NCBI RefSeq assembly: GCF_039539965.1
Contig: NZ_BAABED010000001.1
Coordinates: forward strand, 1-64,000
Reading direction: 5' to 3'
Origin: Arthrobacter methylotrophus
Lineage (GTDB): Bacteria; Actinomycetota; Actinomycetes; Actinomycetales; Micrococcaceae
Length of the DNA: 64,000 nt
A program made the position numbers and the translations under genes. Under the pieces are notes generated by a model. The model did not search any database and was not told the DNA's origin. It worked only from the letters and a program-made list of their open reading frames with translations. This document shows, in pieces, positions 34,718-45,317 of this stretch. The stretch's first letter is position 1; each line of letters begins with the position of its first letter.

Positions 34718-35446
34718 GTGCATGAACCTCCCTCCCGCCGCAGAGGCCAAACGATCGACTCCCGGGAGCGTGCCCGGGCCCAAACCGTGGCTGACATCAT
34801 CCGCTTGGGCCGTGAGCACCTTGCGCTGCACGGAGCGGCGGCACTGTCGCTGCGCGCCGTTGCGCGGGATCTTGGCGTGGTGTCTTCGGCTGTCTACCGC
34901 TACGTGGAGAGCCGTGACGAACTGCTGACCCTCCTGCTGATCGACGCCTATGGCGAGCTCGGCGACGAAGTGGATGCCGCCGTCGACGCCCTCCCGGCCG
35001 ACGATTACCGCGGCAGGTTCCTGGCGCTCGGGCTGGCCGTTCGTCAGTGGGCCCTGCGCGAGCCAGCCAGCTATGCCCTCCTGTTCGGCAGCCCGGTGCC
35101 CGGATACCAAGCGCCCGCAGAGCGCACCGCCCAACCTGGAACTCGAGTGATCTACCGGATGGTGGGGATCTTCGACGCCGCCCACCGCGCAGGCGCCCTG
35201 GCCGCCGACGTGGCGCCCGCCGTCGTCGTACCTCCTGCCCTTGCGGCAGACTTTGCGGCCATCCGGGCCGAACTGGGCGTTGCCGTTCCGGACTCCACGC
35301 TGGCGCGGGGGGTGCTGGTATGGACGTCGGTTTTCGGCGCGGTCAGCTTCGAAGTGTTCGGCCAATACGGGGCCGACACCTTCGTTGCGCGGGACGAGTT
35401 ATTTGAGCATCAACTTGAGGTCTTGCTGGGGATCGTGGGGCTGTAG
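34718..35446 (+). CDS. TetR family transcriptional regulator
   Basis: The HTH is in LSLRAVARDLGVVSSAVYRYVESRDELLTLLL, followed by a TetR C-terminal effector domain of the C_13-like type (ALREPASYALLFGSPVPGYQ, TRVIYRMVGIFDAA). The frame extends to 34625, but GTG at 34718 gives a normal start (HEPPSRRRGQTIDSRERAR), while the longer version would cross the intergenic region. About 242 residues. It starts 80 bp from a perfect palindrome and is followed 21 bp later by an MpaB-type gene, so tetR-mpaB may be one transcript. Ligand unknown. Confidence 0.87.
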   Translation: MHEPPSRRRGQTIDSRERARAQTVADIIRLGREHLALHGAAALSLRAVARDLGVVSSAVYRYVESRDELLTLLLIDAYGELGDEVDAAVDALPADDYRGRFLALGLAVRQWALREPASYALLFGSPVPGYQAPAERTAQPGTRVIYRMVGIFDAAHRAGALAADVAPAVVVPPALAADFAAIRAELGVAVPDSTLARGVLVWTSVFGAVSFEVFGQYGADTFVARDELFEHQLEVLLGIVGL

Positions 35447-35467
35447 CCGCTCCCGCAACACGCGTGA

Positions 35468-36283
35468 ATGACAGTGCCCGAAAGGTACAGTGACCTCATG
35501 GCCCGTGGACTTGCTGACATTGGAGCGGAGGGCGTCTTGCTCGCCGGGGCAGGCCGCGCCATCCTGATGCAGATCGCGAATCCGGCGGTGGGGCACGGCG
35601 TCGCGGAGCACAGCAACTTCGCCGAGCGGCCCCTGGAGCGACTGCGGGCCACGATGACATACGTCTATGCGGTGGTCTACGGCTCGGAGGAGCAATTGGC
35701 CCAGGTACGGCGGTCCGTGAACCGTGCCCACGCCCCTGTCCGCCGGGCGGCGGACGACGCGTCCAAGGGGTACAACGCCTTCGACGCGCAATCCCAGCTC
35801 TGGGTCGTTGCAACCCTGTATGACACTGCCGTCACCGTCTACGAAAAGGTCCACGGAGCCCTCGACGACGACACTGCGGATCGCATCTATAGCGAGTATG
35901 CGCGGATCGGTACAGCCCTGCAGCTCCCTCCGGAACTTTGGCCCGCCGACCGCTCCGCGTTTGCGCGCTACTGGGACGAATCGTTGCGGAACCTGGAACC
36001 GGATGCCGCCGCTTTGCGGGTTGCCCGCGAGCTCTTGTATCCCACGGGCGGCCCGTTTTTATTGCGCCTCACCATGCCGTTGGCCCGGTTGCTCACGGCG
36101 GGTCTGCTGCCTTCGCAGCTCCGCGAGGGATTCGGACTGCCCTGGAACGCGCGGCATCGGCGCGGCTTTGACGGCACCATGCGTCTTCTGGCCGCGGCCT
36201 ATCCGAAGCTGCCGCAGGGGGTCCGGCACTGGCCGAAGAATTACTATCTTGGCCAGCTCGGCGAGCGACGGGCCGATGCGTGA
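35468..36283 (+). CDS. MpaB/DUF2236 family oxygenase
   Basis: A 271-residue protein of the DUF2236 family, which includes haem-binding latex-clearing protein (rubber oxygenase) and MpaB. Blocks: GRAILMQIANPAVGHGVAEHSNF, VYAVVYGSEEQLAQVRRSVNRAHAPVR, YNAFDAQSQLWVVATLYDTAV and the C-terminal AYPKLPQGVRHWPKNYYL. Histidines such as those in VGHGVAEHS and NRAHAPV are candidates for haem or metal binding. The downstream DUF817 fragment overlaps its end by eight bases. It follows tetR closely. Substrate unknown; the oxygenase label is a family inference. Confidence 0.83.
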   Translation: MTVPERYSDLMARGLADIGAEGVLLAGAGRAILMQIANPAVGHGVAEHSNFAERPLERLRATMTYVYAVVYGSEEQLAQVRRSVNRAHAPVRRAADDASKGYNAFDAQSQLWVVATLYDTAVTVYEKVHGALDDDTADRIYSEYARIGTALQLPPELWPADRSAFARYWDESLRNLEPDAAALRVARELLYPTGGPFLLRLTMPLARLLTAGLLPSQLREGFGLPWNARHRRGFDGTMRLLAAAYPKLPQGVRHWPKNYYLGQLGERRADA

Positions 36284-36797
36284 ACTCACCGCGATAGAGG
36301 AACTTATCGACGGGAGCGCAGCCCGTTTCGTAGGCCATTCCCCTGCCCAAGGACTTCGATCCAGGCTCACTGAGTTCACCGTCTTCGGCCTCAAGCAGGC
36401 GTGGGCGTGCGTCTTCGGCGCTTCGCTCCTTGCCGTCATCTTTGCTGCCCACCTTTGGTATCCCGCCGACGCCGCCCTGGCCAGAAACGATTTCATGACG
36501 ATCGCCGCCGTCGTCATCCAAATCGTGATGGTCGCCACGAAGCCGGTGCGTTATGTACTTTCGGGTGTTTCGGCGTCGGCTCCGGATGCCGCTGCTCCTG
36601 TCGTTCCAGCTGGATGGCTGGCGCTTGGTGTCGTCGGAACGCTGCGGGGTCGCCGGAACGCTGCGGGGTCGTCGGAGCCTTCCGGCGAGCCGGCACCGTT
36701 CCCACGAGTTCGACGCCGGCCGGCGTTCTCCCACGGCGAAATCGAGCAAAATTCCCAGGGTTTCCGCGGTTTCTCGACCCCAGATAGGCAAAGTTGA
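36276..36797 (+). pseudogene. DUF817 membrane protein, truncated after the second helix
   Basis: The N-terminal part, RSRLTEFTVFGLKQAWACVFGASLLAVIFAAHLWYPADAALARNDFMTIAAVVIQIVMVATKP, matches the start of DUF817 proteins (normally about 270 residues, several helices). After about residue 90 the similarity stops and the sequence becomes Arg/Ala/Gly-rich, including a tandem duplication of GGAACGCTGCGGGGTCG near 36637-36675. The end of the gene has been replaced by unrelated intergenic-type sequence and lies against the dnaK promoter. Starts ATG at 36276, overlapping the MpaB stop. Non-functional. Confidence 0.65.
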
Positions 36798-36866
36798 GCG
36801 TAACCGACTCAACTTTAGATTGACATTCGAGAGGGTCTGAGTACAGTTGAGTGCAGAACGCTCAAC
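36793..36866 (+). promoter_or_regulatory. dnaK promoter with two HAIR operators
   Basis: HAIR-like sites for HspR: GTTGAGC-N7-ACTCAAC (36793-36813) and GTTGAGT-N7-GCTCAAC (36846-36866). Between them lie TTGACA (36820-36825) and, 16 bp on, TACAGT (36842-36847), a -35/-10 pair that the second site overlaps. The consensus is CTTGAGT-N7-ACTCAAG, so both are slight variants. A third half-site (GGTTGAGTG) follows at 36875. HspR encoded at 40597 would repress here. Confidence 0.85.
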
Positions 36867-36957
36867 TAACCGAAGGTTGAGTGCTCCCCGGCTCCACACC
36901 CTCCACGGGGGTTGCCGGGTGAAATCTCGATCGTCGGCCATTGAAAGGAAGCAACAT

Positions 36958-38829
<1,872 letters not shown>

Positions 38830-38831
38830 CC

Positions 38832-39515
38832 ATGCCTCACCACGGCAATGACGCAGAGCACTCACCTTCCAACAACGAGGGCAAGCACGACGAGCGTGAA
38901 GGAGCCGGTCAGCAGAAGCCAATTATTCGTGACAACCGCAAGGTTGACCCGGAGACCGGGGCCGCGCGGCACCCCCAAGGATCGGCAGCTGATTCCAACG
39001 CCGCTGCCGCCGGGGGCGACGCCCTGTCCCAAGCTGAGGAAATCCTCAACGGCGTACAGGTTCCGGCTGAAGAGTCGGTAGCCCCCGGTGCCGCTGCGGA
39101 AGCAGAGGCCGCGGAACTCCGCAATGACCTCTTGCGCCTGCAGGCTGAGTACGTCAACTACCGCAAGCGGGTCGAACGCGACCGCGCCGTCGCAGGGGAA
39201 ATGGCCGTGATCGGCGTCCTGAATTCTCTGCTGCCGGTGCTCGACGACATCGACGCCGCCCGCCAGCACGGCGACCTCGTGGACGGCCCGTTCGCCGCGA
39301 TCGCCGCCAAGCTGGAGACCGCGCTCAAGACGTACGGCCTGGAACGCATCGCGGAAACCGGAGTCGAGTTCGACCCCACGATCCACGAAGCACTCATCCA
39401 GCAACCGGGCGAAGACATCGACGTGGACACCGTCAGCCAAGTGCTGCGCTCCGGTTACCGTTCCGGCGGCCGCGTCCTGCGTGCCGCACAGGTAATCGTG
39501 GCTGTGCCTGCTTAG
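38832..39515 (+). CDS. grpE: Nucleotide exchange factor GrpE
   Basis: A 227-residue co-chaperone that releases ADP from DnaK. The N-terminal 90 residues are polar and disordered-looking (HHGNDAEHSPSNNEGKHDER). The coiled-coil/beta part has LRNDLLRLQAEYVNYRKRVERDR, LNSLLPVLDDIDAARQHGDL and the C-terminal wing GVEFDPTIHEALIQQPGEDI, VSQVLRSGYRSGGRVLRAAQVIV. Co-transcribed with dnaK, its start being two bases past the dnaK stop. An inverted repeat follows the stop. Confidence 0.95.
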   Translation: MPHHGNDAEHSPSNNEGKHDEREGAGQQKPIIRDNRKVDPETGAARHPQGSAADSNAAAAGGDALSQAEEILNGVQVPAEESVAPGAAAEAEAAELRNDLLRLQAEYVNYRKRVERDRAVAGEMAVIGVLNSLLPVLDDIDAARQHGDLVDGPFAAIAAKLETALKTYGLERIAETGVEFDPTIHEALIQQPGEDIDVDTVSQVLRSGYRSGGRVLRAAQVIVAVPA

Positions 39516-39526
39516 CATTCTTCGAC

Positions 39527-39575
39527 ATGGCAGTTCGCGGCAGTGATTCGCTAGGACATTGTCGCGAACTGCCAT
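39527..39575. repeat. Inverted repeat between grpE and dnaJ
   Basis: ATGGCAGTTCGCG (39527-39539) is repeated as CGCGAACTGCCAT (39563-39575), 13 bp perfect, with a 23-base loop. It sits inside the operon between grpE and dnaJ, where it could pause or stabilise the transcript. It is not the same sequence as the 66-bp palindromes. Confidence 0.85.
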
Positions 39576-39602
39576 TGTGGTACACAACGAAAGGAAACGC
39601 CC

Positions 39603-40567
39603 TTGGCCAGCCAGGACTGGGTTGAGAAGGATTTTTACGCCATCCTTGGTGTCGCCAAGGACGCCCCTGACGCTGACATCAAGAAGGCGTACCGCAAGCT
39701 TGCGCGAAAGTACCATCCGGATACCAATTCCGGTGACGTTACCGCGGAGAAGAAATTCAAGGACATCTCCGAGGCCTATTCGGTGCTCTCGGATGCCGAG
39801 GAACGTCAGCAGTACGATGCCATTCGTGCCATGGGCGGGGCACGATTTGCCCCTGGTGCCGGCCGCGGCGGACCTGCCAATGGCGGGTTCGAGGACCTCT
39901 TTGGCGGGCTTTTCGGCGGCGGTGTACGTCAGCCGGCCGGAGCCGGTGGCATCCCTCCCGAGTTCGCTGACCTGTTCGGTGGCGGCTTCGGCGGCGGACA
40001 GACCGGCTTCCAGCGCGCCCCACAGAAAGGCAGCGACCGCACGGCATCCACTTCGATATCCTTCGCGGGATCCATCCATGGCACCACGGTGAGCTTGCGC
40101 GAAAGCAACGGCAACGTCATCGACGTCAAGATTCCCCGGGCATCAGGGACGGCCAGAAGGTACGTCAGCGCGGCAAAGGCAATCCCGGCACCGCGGGCAA
40201 CGGAGACCTCATCATCACGGTGAACGTCAAGTCCCACGATTTCTTTCACCGCGACGGCGACAATATCCGCATCCACGTGCCGGTCACCTTCGCGGAGGCC
40301 GCCTTGGGTGCCAACATCCATGTGCCAACGCTCGACGGCGACACGGTCACCGTCCGCGTCCCGGCCGGCACCCCCTCGGGCCGCACGCTCCGAGTCAAGG
40401 GCCGCGGCGTCAAGACGTCGAAGGGCACCGGCGATCTGCTGGTGACGATCGACGTCGCCGTCCCGCAGAACCTCAACAAAGAGGCCGAGGAAGCTGTCAA
40501 GGCATTTGCCGCTGCCACTTCCGACGCCGATCCCCGTCACGACCTGGCCACCAAGGCCCGCTTGTAG
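39603..40567 (+). pseudogene. dnaJ: DnaJ-type co-chaperone without zinc finger, one frameshift
   Basis: J domain [35 protein letters not shown] (HPD motif present), then a Gly/Phe-rich region ([26 protein letters not shown]). The C-terminal substrate-binding domain continues in another frame: [62 protein letters not shown]. One C lost from the CCCC at 40134-40137 explains the break. No CXXCXGXG repeats are present, so this is the zinc-finger-free J-protein type. Start is TTG at 39603 with AAAGGA before it. Frameshift most likely a sequencing indel, as this gene is normally intact. Confidence 0.88.
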
Positions 40568-40596
40568 CGGGAGCAGCACGCGGGAGGGACCTAGCC

Positions 40597-41019
40597 ATGG
40601 GCATCGATACCAACGAGCCGATCTTCGTCATCTCCGTCGCGGCCGAACTGGCGGACATGCACCCGCAGACCCTGCGCCAATACGACCGCCTCGGCATCGT
40701 GTCGCCGAGCCGTGCCCCGGGCAAGTCCCGGCGCTACTCCCAGCGCGATATCGACCGCTTGCGCGAGGTTCAACGGCTCTCCCAAGAGGGCGTTTCCCTC
40801 GAAGGCATCAAGCGCATCCTCGAGCTCGAAAACCAAGTGGCAGCGCTGCAATTCCGCGTGGCGGAGCTGAACGAGGAACTAGAACGCCGGCGGAGCCCCA
40901 TGGAGGCCCGCATTTTTGCGGCCGGAGCAGCGGGCGACGTCGTCAGCCTGGCCCGTGGGCAGCGGCCCCGGGCGCGGTCCCAAGCAGTGGTGGTGTGGCA
41001 GCCGCGTCCGGGGGAGTAG
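40597..41019 (+). CDS. hspR: MerR-type heat-shock repressor HspR
   Basis: A 140-residue repressor of the dnaK operon. The winged helix SVAAELADMHPQTLRQYDRLGIVSPSRAPGKSRRYSQRDIDRLREVQRLSQEGVSLEGIKRILELE matches HspR and its HAIR-binding MerR-like domain; a short coiled coil and a basic tail (LARGQRPRARSQAVVV) follow. It ends the dnaK-grpE-dnaJ-hspR operon, the usual actinobacterial order, and would act at the two HAIR sites upstream of dnaK, with DnaK as co-repressor in related species. Confidence 0.93.
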   Translation: MGIDTNEPIFVISVAAELADMHPQTLRQYDRLGIVSPSRAPGKSRRYSQRDIDRLREVQRLSQEGVSLEGIKRILELENQVAALQFRVAELNEELERRRSPMEARIFAAGAAGDVVSLARGQRPRARSQAVVVWQPRPGE

Positions 41020-41023
41020 TCCC

Positions 41024-41665
41024 CTAAGCCAGTGACAGGGTCGCCAGAAGGACGGGGCTGCCTTGATCCGCCCAGGTACCGCTCAAAGTTTCCTTGCCGT
41101 TGAGAGGCCCGCGCTGGGCCCCTGGATCCAGAATGCGGTGCACCAGCAACGTGAGTTCGCCGGCGTCGATGCTGGTGATGCCGTCTTCGGTTCTCGGGAC
41201 TGCCGGACTCAGGACCGGGACGTCGGTGCCGGATGCTCCACTGCCCTGGACCTTGACGGAGCTGGTGCGCGGCTCCAAAGCGCCGTCCACCTCCACAAAC
41301 TGTTTGGCTTCCCGTTGGCCCGTAAGGATGGCGGTTGCCAAGGCAGCGACGTAAACGGGATCGGCGCAAGCGTCGTACACCCACCTCCTGCCCAGCACGG
41401 AGTGTTCCATGGTGCCCAGCAGCGAGTCTCCCGCGCCGACCAATTCCGAACCGCGGTAGCTCAGCGGAATCTGGTAGACCTTGCCGCCGTGGGAGAGCAG
41501 ATGGGTTTCAAGTCCGACTTCGCCGTCCGGATCCTCGAACCTGTAGGCGCCGAGGAGCTCGGGCTGCGCGGAACCATCCTTGGTGAACCACGGCTGCTGG
41601 GGCAGGTACTTCTCGATGAGTTCCAGTTTGCTCGGACGCAGGGTTGCTCGATGGATAATAGCCAT
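41024..41665 (-). CDS. Maltokinase N-terminal-cap-like protein (CG0192-like)
   Basis: A 213-residue protein starting MAIIHRATLRPSKLELIEKYLPQQPW. It resembles the N-terminal cap domain of maltokinase and trehalose synthase-linked proteins: AYRFEDPDGEVGLETHLL, YQIPLSYRGSELVGA and LGTMEHSVLGRRWVYDACADPVYVAALATAILTG. Such cap-only proteins (often called CG0192) occur in actinobacteria; function unknown. The open frame extends to 41938 but that part is the shadow of the SNF2 gene. It converges on hspR, four bases between the stops. The kinase domain is absent. Confidence 0.72.
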   Translation of the reverse strand: MAIIHRATLRPSKLELIEKYLPQQPWFTKDGSAQPELLGAYRFEDPDGEVGLETHLLSHGGKVYQIPLSYRGSELVGAGDSLLGTMEHSVLGRRWVYDACADPVYVAALATAILTGQREAKQFVEVDGALEPRTSSVKVQGSGASGTDVPVLSPAVPRTEDGITSIDAGELTLLVHRILDPGAQRGPLNGKETLSGTWADQGSPVLLATLSLA

Positions 41666-41712
41666 GCGGTCCAGCCTAAGCCACCTCGAAGCAGTTGCTT
41701 CAGGCACCCCCC

Positions 41713-44700
41713 CTACTCCGCGAACAAGCCCGCCAGGTCCTCCGCCGTCAGGGCGCCACCAGTCAGGGCATCGCCTTCCATGACGTCCGCGAACAACTGC
41801 GACTTCTTGGCCTTGAGCGCCATGACCTTTTCCTCGATGGTGTCCTTGGCCACGAGGCGGTAGACCATGACGTTCCTTGCCTGTCCGATCCTGTGGGTGC
41901 GGTCCACGGCCTGTGCCTCCGAGGCCGGGTTCCACCACGGATCAAGGAGGAACACGTAGTCGGCCTCGGTCAGGTTCAGGCCGAAGCCCCCGGCCTTCAA
42001 GGAAATGAGGAACAAAGGTGCCGCGCCGTTCTTGAATTCGCTGACGACGTCGGCCCGGTTCCGGGTGCTGCCATCGAGATAGCAGAACTCGGTACCCTCT
42101 TCCTCAAGACGCTGGCGGACCTTGCCCAGGAATCCCGTGAACTGGCTGAAAATGAGCGCCCTGTGCCCTTCGGCAACAATGTCTTCGAGCTGCTCGAACA
42201 GCACATCCAGCTTGGACGAACGCACCGCGGACAGGGACTCATCCACCAGTGAGACATCCAAGCTGAGCTGCCGCAAAAGCGTGAGCGATTGGAAGATGGT
42301 GAAGCGGTTTTTATTGACGTCGTCAATGAGTCCCAGGATCTTCTGCCGTTCACGTTGCAAGTGCGTCTGGTAAACCTTCTGATGCCGCGGATTGAGCACC
42401 ACTTCGAGCACTTGCTCCTGCTTGGGCGGCAGGTCCTTGATGACTTGCTCTTTGGTGCGGCGCATCATGAGGGGACGGACCCGACGTCGGAGCTTGGCGA
42501 GCTGGGCCTTGTCGCCGTTCTTTTCGACCGGCTTCTGGTAGTACTCCGCGAAGCGCCGTGGGCTCGAGAACAGCCCGGGGGCCACGATCGAGGTCAACGC
42601 CCAGAACTCCATGAGGTTGTTCTCCAAGGGCGTTCCCGTGATGGCCAGCTTGAAGGATGCCGGGAGTTTCCGGGCGCATTGGTAGGCCTTGGACTGGTGG
42701 TTCTTCACGAACTGGGCCTCGTCCAGCATCAGCCCGGCCCATTCCTTGGCGGCGTAAGCCTCGTAGTCGATCCGGAACAAAGCATAGGAGGTGATGACGA
42801 CGTCGGCCTCCGCCATCGCTTCGAGCGGATCCGCGCCGCTCTTGGCAAAAGTCTCGCCGATGGTCCTCACGGCCAGCCCGGGAGCGAAGCGCTGCACCTC
42901 GGCCGCCCAGTTTCCCACGACACTGGTGGGCGCCACTACTAGAAAAGGGGCATACGGGGCGTGGCGGTGCCCGGTGCCAGCGCCACCGGCGTCCCCGGCA
43001 CTTGAAACGGCCTCCTTCGCGGCGCACATCAAGGCAATTGCCTGCACCGTCTTGCCGAGGCCCATGTCGTCTGCCAGGACCCCGCCCAGGCTATGCCGGT
43101 ACAGGAAACTCAGCCAGTTGAAGCCCTCCAGCTGGTACGGGCGGAGCTCGGCGTTAAGCGAGCCCGGCAGCGGCAGCCCGGTCACGCCGTCGTCGAGCAA
43201 GCCGCCTACGGCCTCGCGCCATGCGGCAGCCTGCTCATCCACGATTCCCAATTGCGCGAGCTCGTCCCAGAGACCGGCCTGGAAACGGCTGATCTGCAAG
43301 GTGCCGTGCCGGTCCGGGTTGTCCTGCAGGGACCGCGCTTCGTCAATGAGCGCGCGGAGCTGGTGTAGCTCGGGCAGGTCCAGGGAGAAGTAGGCGCCGC
43401 TGGGCAGCAACATGCGGCTCTGACCTGCCGCGAGCGCAGAAAACACGGCAGCAAAGGACACCGGTTCGCCCTCGAGGGTGATGACGATGCCGAGATCGAA
43501 CCAGTCGCGGCTGTCCGTGGCCTTGGTGGAAATGGAGACCACGGGAGCTTCGGTGGCTTCGCGGTAATCGGCGATGTCGCCGGAGGTCTCCACCACGACG
43601 TCGGCCAGCTCGCGGAGCCGGGGGAGGACCTCTTCAGTGAACGCCAGGGTGTCCAGGCCGTCGAGCTCCACCGAGTCGGCAAGTCGCGGGGCTCCCCATC
43701 CGCCGCTGGAGGATTCGCCGAGCGCCGGGACCACATCCCAAGGCCGGCCCAGGGACTCCAGGATCCGGGCTTCCTCGGCGTCGTCGCGGTAGCCGTGATC
43801 GTCAGGGTACCGCCAGAGGGGTTGGGCCGTCACGAGCTTGCCGGCCTTGTAGTGCCATTCCCAGTGCAACCGGACCCGGTGGTCGGCGCCGTAGTTCGCC
43901 AGCAGGGACAGCGTGGGCACAGCGAGGACCGGCAGCTCCACTGAATGGTCCGCTGCCGTGACCCGGGTGGACTGCTTAAGCTTCGGATAGAACGCCGTGA
44001 GGAATCGCTCTTCGTCCTTCGCCGGAATCTGGAGCCGGGACGCGCTCATAACGAAGTCCAGCAGTTCCTGGGACTCGCCGCCCTCCAAGGGGGCCAGGGT
44101 AATGAGGTTCCCGGGGGCCGGAACACCGGGCAGCGGACCCTCGTCGGGGCCAGTGAAGAACAAGCCATGCGCCGGGCGGCCGATCAAGCCCAAGGCGGCC
44201 GGATCGAGGGCGTCCCCGCCCAGGGTCACTGACGGCGCCAGCTGGAGTCCGTCGTCGGGCTGGCCACTGTTTGAAGGGTCGATGCCCAAGCGGCTGAGGT
44301 CAAGCCCGACGACGGCGGGCTCCGCGGCAATGCGGACCGGCTCGGTCCCGCCGGAGTGGATGAGCGATACCCCGATTTTCGAGGCCTCAGCCAGCAGGCT
44401 CCACAGGTTCTTGCCAGCGAATTCGTTGAGCAGCATCCACATGCTGGACGTGAGCTGCCGGTAGTCCGTGGTGGAATGCGCGGCGAGGAAGTTCTGCATC
44501 CACTCGATGTGGGCTTCGTTGAACTCGCGCTTGTAGCCGAGGTAGTTCAAGTTGGTCCAGGAGACATCGCCGCGGATCCACTTGCCTTTGGCGCCCATCA
44601 TCACGGGGCGGGCTTTGAGTTGGCGCACGCTCCGGAGGGGATCCCGGCGGCCGGTGTAGGAGAAGTGCGCAGCCGGTTCTTCCACCTCGAAGGCCAGCGC

Positions 44701-45150
44701 CAAGGGCAGGCCTTGGCCCTGCGGGGTGTTTCCCGGAGTGGCGATGAGCTTGCTGAGGGTCTGCTCCCAGGCGGGCCGTTGCACGATTCCGCCGTGCTGG
44801 GCCGTCTGTCCGGCAGCAGGAGCGCTGAGTAGCTGCGCCCGCACTGTGGGAAGGTCTTCGGCGGCGAAGAGCAGGGCAGCAACATGTTTGCAGTCCTTGC
44901 GGACCGGACAGCTGCACACTCCGACGGTGCAACTCCAGCCACCGGGTTTACGGACCAGTTTGGCCGAGGTCGAATACGGTGACGGGCCGCTGCCCCGGAC
45001 CTTCCCCATCATCAAGCCGGTGGAGGAGTCGAAGGTGACGCTGCCGACCCGGCTTCCCATGGCGTAGGCGAGTCCGGCCGCCAAGGAGCGGTCGTTGATG
45101 GCGGGTGTCTGAATCGCCAGTTCCCAAGAGTCGTCTGAGCGGGAAGGCAT
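41713..45150 (-). CDS. SWIM zinc-finger SNF2-family ATPase
   Basis: A 1145-residue DNA translocase-type ATPase. SWIM finger CSCPVRKDCKHVAALLF near residues 78-95; an SNF2-associated N-terminal region; then SNF2 ATPase with Walker A GVLADDMGLGKTVQAIAL, Walker B-type DEAQ (LMLDEAQFVKNHQSKAYQ), and motif III ITGTPLENNLMEFWAL; helicase C-terminal with VDRTHRIGQARNVMVYRLVAKDTIEEKV. The bacterial group, related to Rad54/RapA, may act in repair or transcription. Full length for the family, single gene, with a 167-bp gap to the divergent DMP19-like gene. No DNA-targeting domain beyond SWIM is seen. Confidence 0.92.
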   Translation of the reverse strand: MPSRSDDSWELAIQTPAINDRSLAAGLAYAMGSRVGSVTFDSSTGLMMGKVRGSGPSPYSTSAKLVRKPGGWSCTVGVCSCPVRKDCKHVAALLFAAEDLPTVRAQLLSAPAAGQTAQHGGIVQRPAWEQTLSKLIATPGNTPQGQGLPLALAFEVEEPAAHFSYTGRRDPLRSVRQLKARPVMMGAKGKWIRGDVSWTNLNYLGYKREFNEAHIEWMQNFLAAHSTTDYRQLTSSMWMLLNEFAGKNLWSLLAEASKIGVSLIHSGGTEPVRIAAEPAVVGLDLSRLGIDPSNSGQPDDGLQLAPSVTLGGDALDPAALGLIGRPAHGLFFTGPDEGPLPGVPAPGNLITLAPLEGGESQELLDFVMSASRLQIPAKDEERFLTAFYPKLKQSTRVTAADHSVELPVLAVPTLSLLANYGADHRVRLHWEWHYKAGKLVTAQPLWRYPDDHGYRDDAEEARILESLGRPWDVVPALGESSSGGWGAPRLADSVELDGLDTLAFTEEVLPRLRELADVVVETSGDIADYREATEAPVVSISTKATDSRDWFDLGIVITLEGEPVSFAAVFSALAAGQSRMLLPSGAYFSLDLPELHQLRALIDEARSLQDNPDRHGTLQISRFQAGLWDELAQLGIVDEQAAAWREAVGGLLDDGVTGLPLPGSLNAELRPYQLEGFNWLSFLYRHSLGGVLADDMGLGKTVQAIALMCAAKEAVSSAGDAGGAGTGHRHAPYAPFLVVAPTSVVGNWAAEVQRFAPGLAVRTIGETFAKSGADPLEAMAEADVVITSYALFRIDYEAYAAKEWAGLMLDEAQFVKNHQSKAYQCARKLPASFKLAITGTPLENNLMEFWALTSIVAPGLFSSPRRFAEYYQKPVEKNGDKAQLAKLRRRVRPLMMRRTKEQVIKDLPPKQEQVLEVVLNPRHQKVYQTHLQRERQKILGLIDDVNKNRFTIFQSLTLLRQLSLDVSLVDESLSAVRSSKLDVLFEQLEDIVAEGHRALIFSQFTGFLGKVRQRLEEEGTEFCYLDGSTRNRADVVSEFKNGAAPLFLISLKAGGFGLNLTEADYVFLLDPWWNPASEAQAVDRTHRIGQARNVMVYRLVAKDTIEEKVMALKAKKSQLFADVMEGDALTGGALTAEDLAGLFAE

Positions 45151-45317
45151 TCGTTGGGGCTACTTTCGGCAGGAGGCTATCTATGAATCCTAGCCAGCCG
45201 GGAGCGGCCCTGAAACTTTGCCGGACGTTCACCTCGGCCTAGCCTGCCCGGCTGCCGCCCCCGCGTACGTTGAAAGGGTCCGGAGCAGCACAAGCTTCTT
45301 AGCAGTGAGGAAATCCC

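Noticed and set aside
36847..36957. N-terminal extension of DnaK
   Set aside because: It covers the HAIR operator and leader; the conserved protein starts at 36958.
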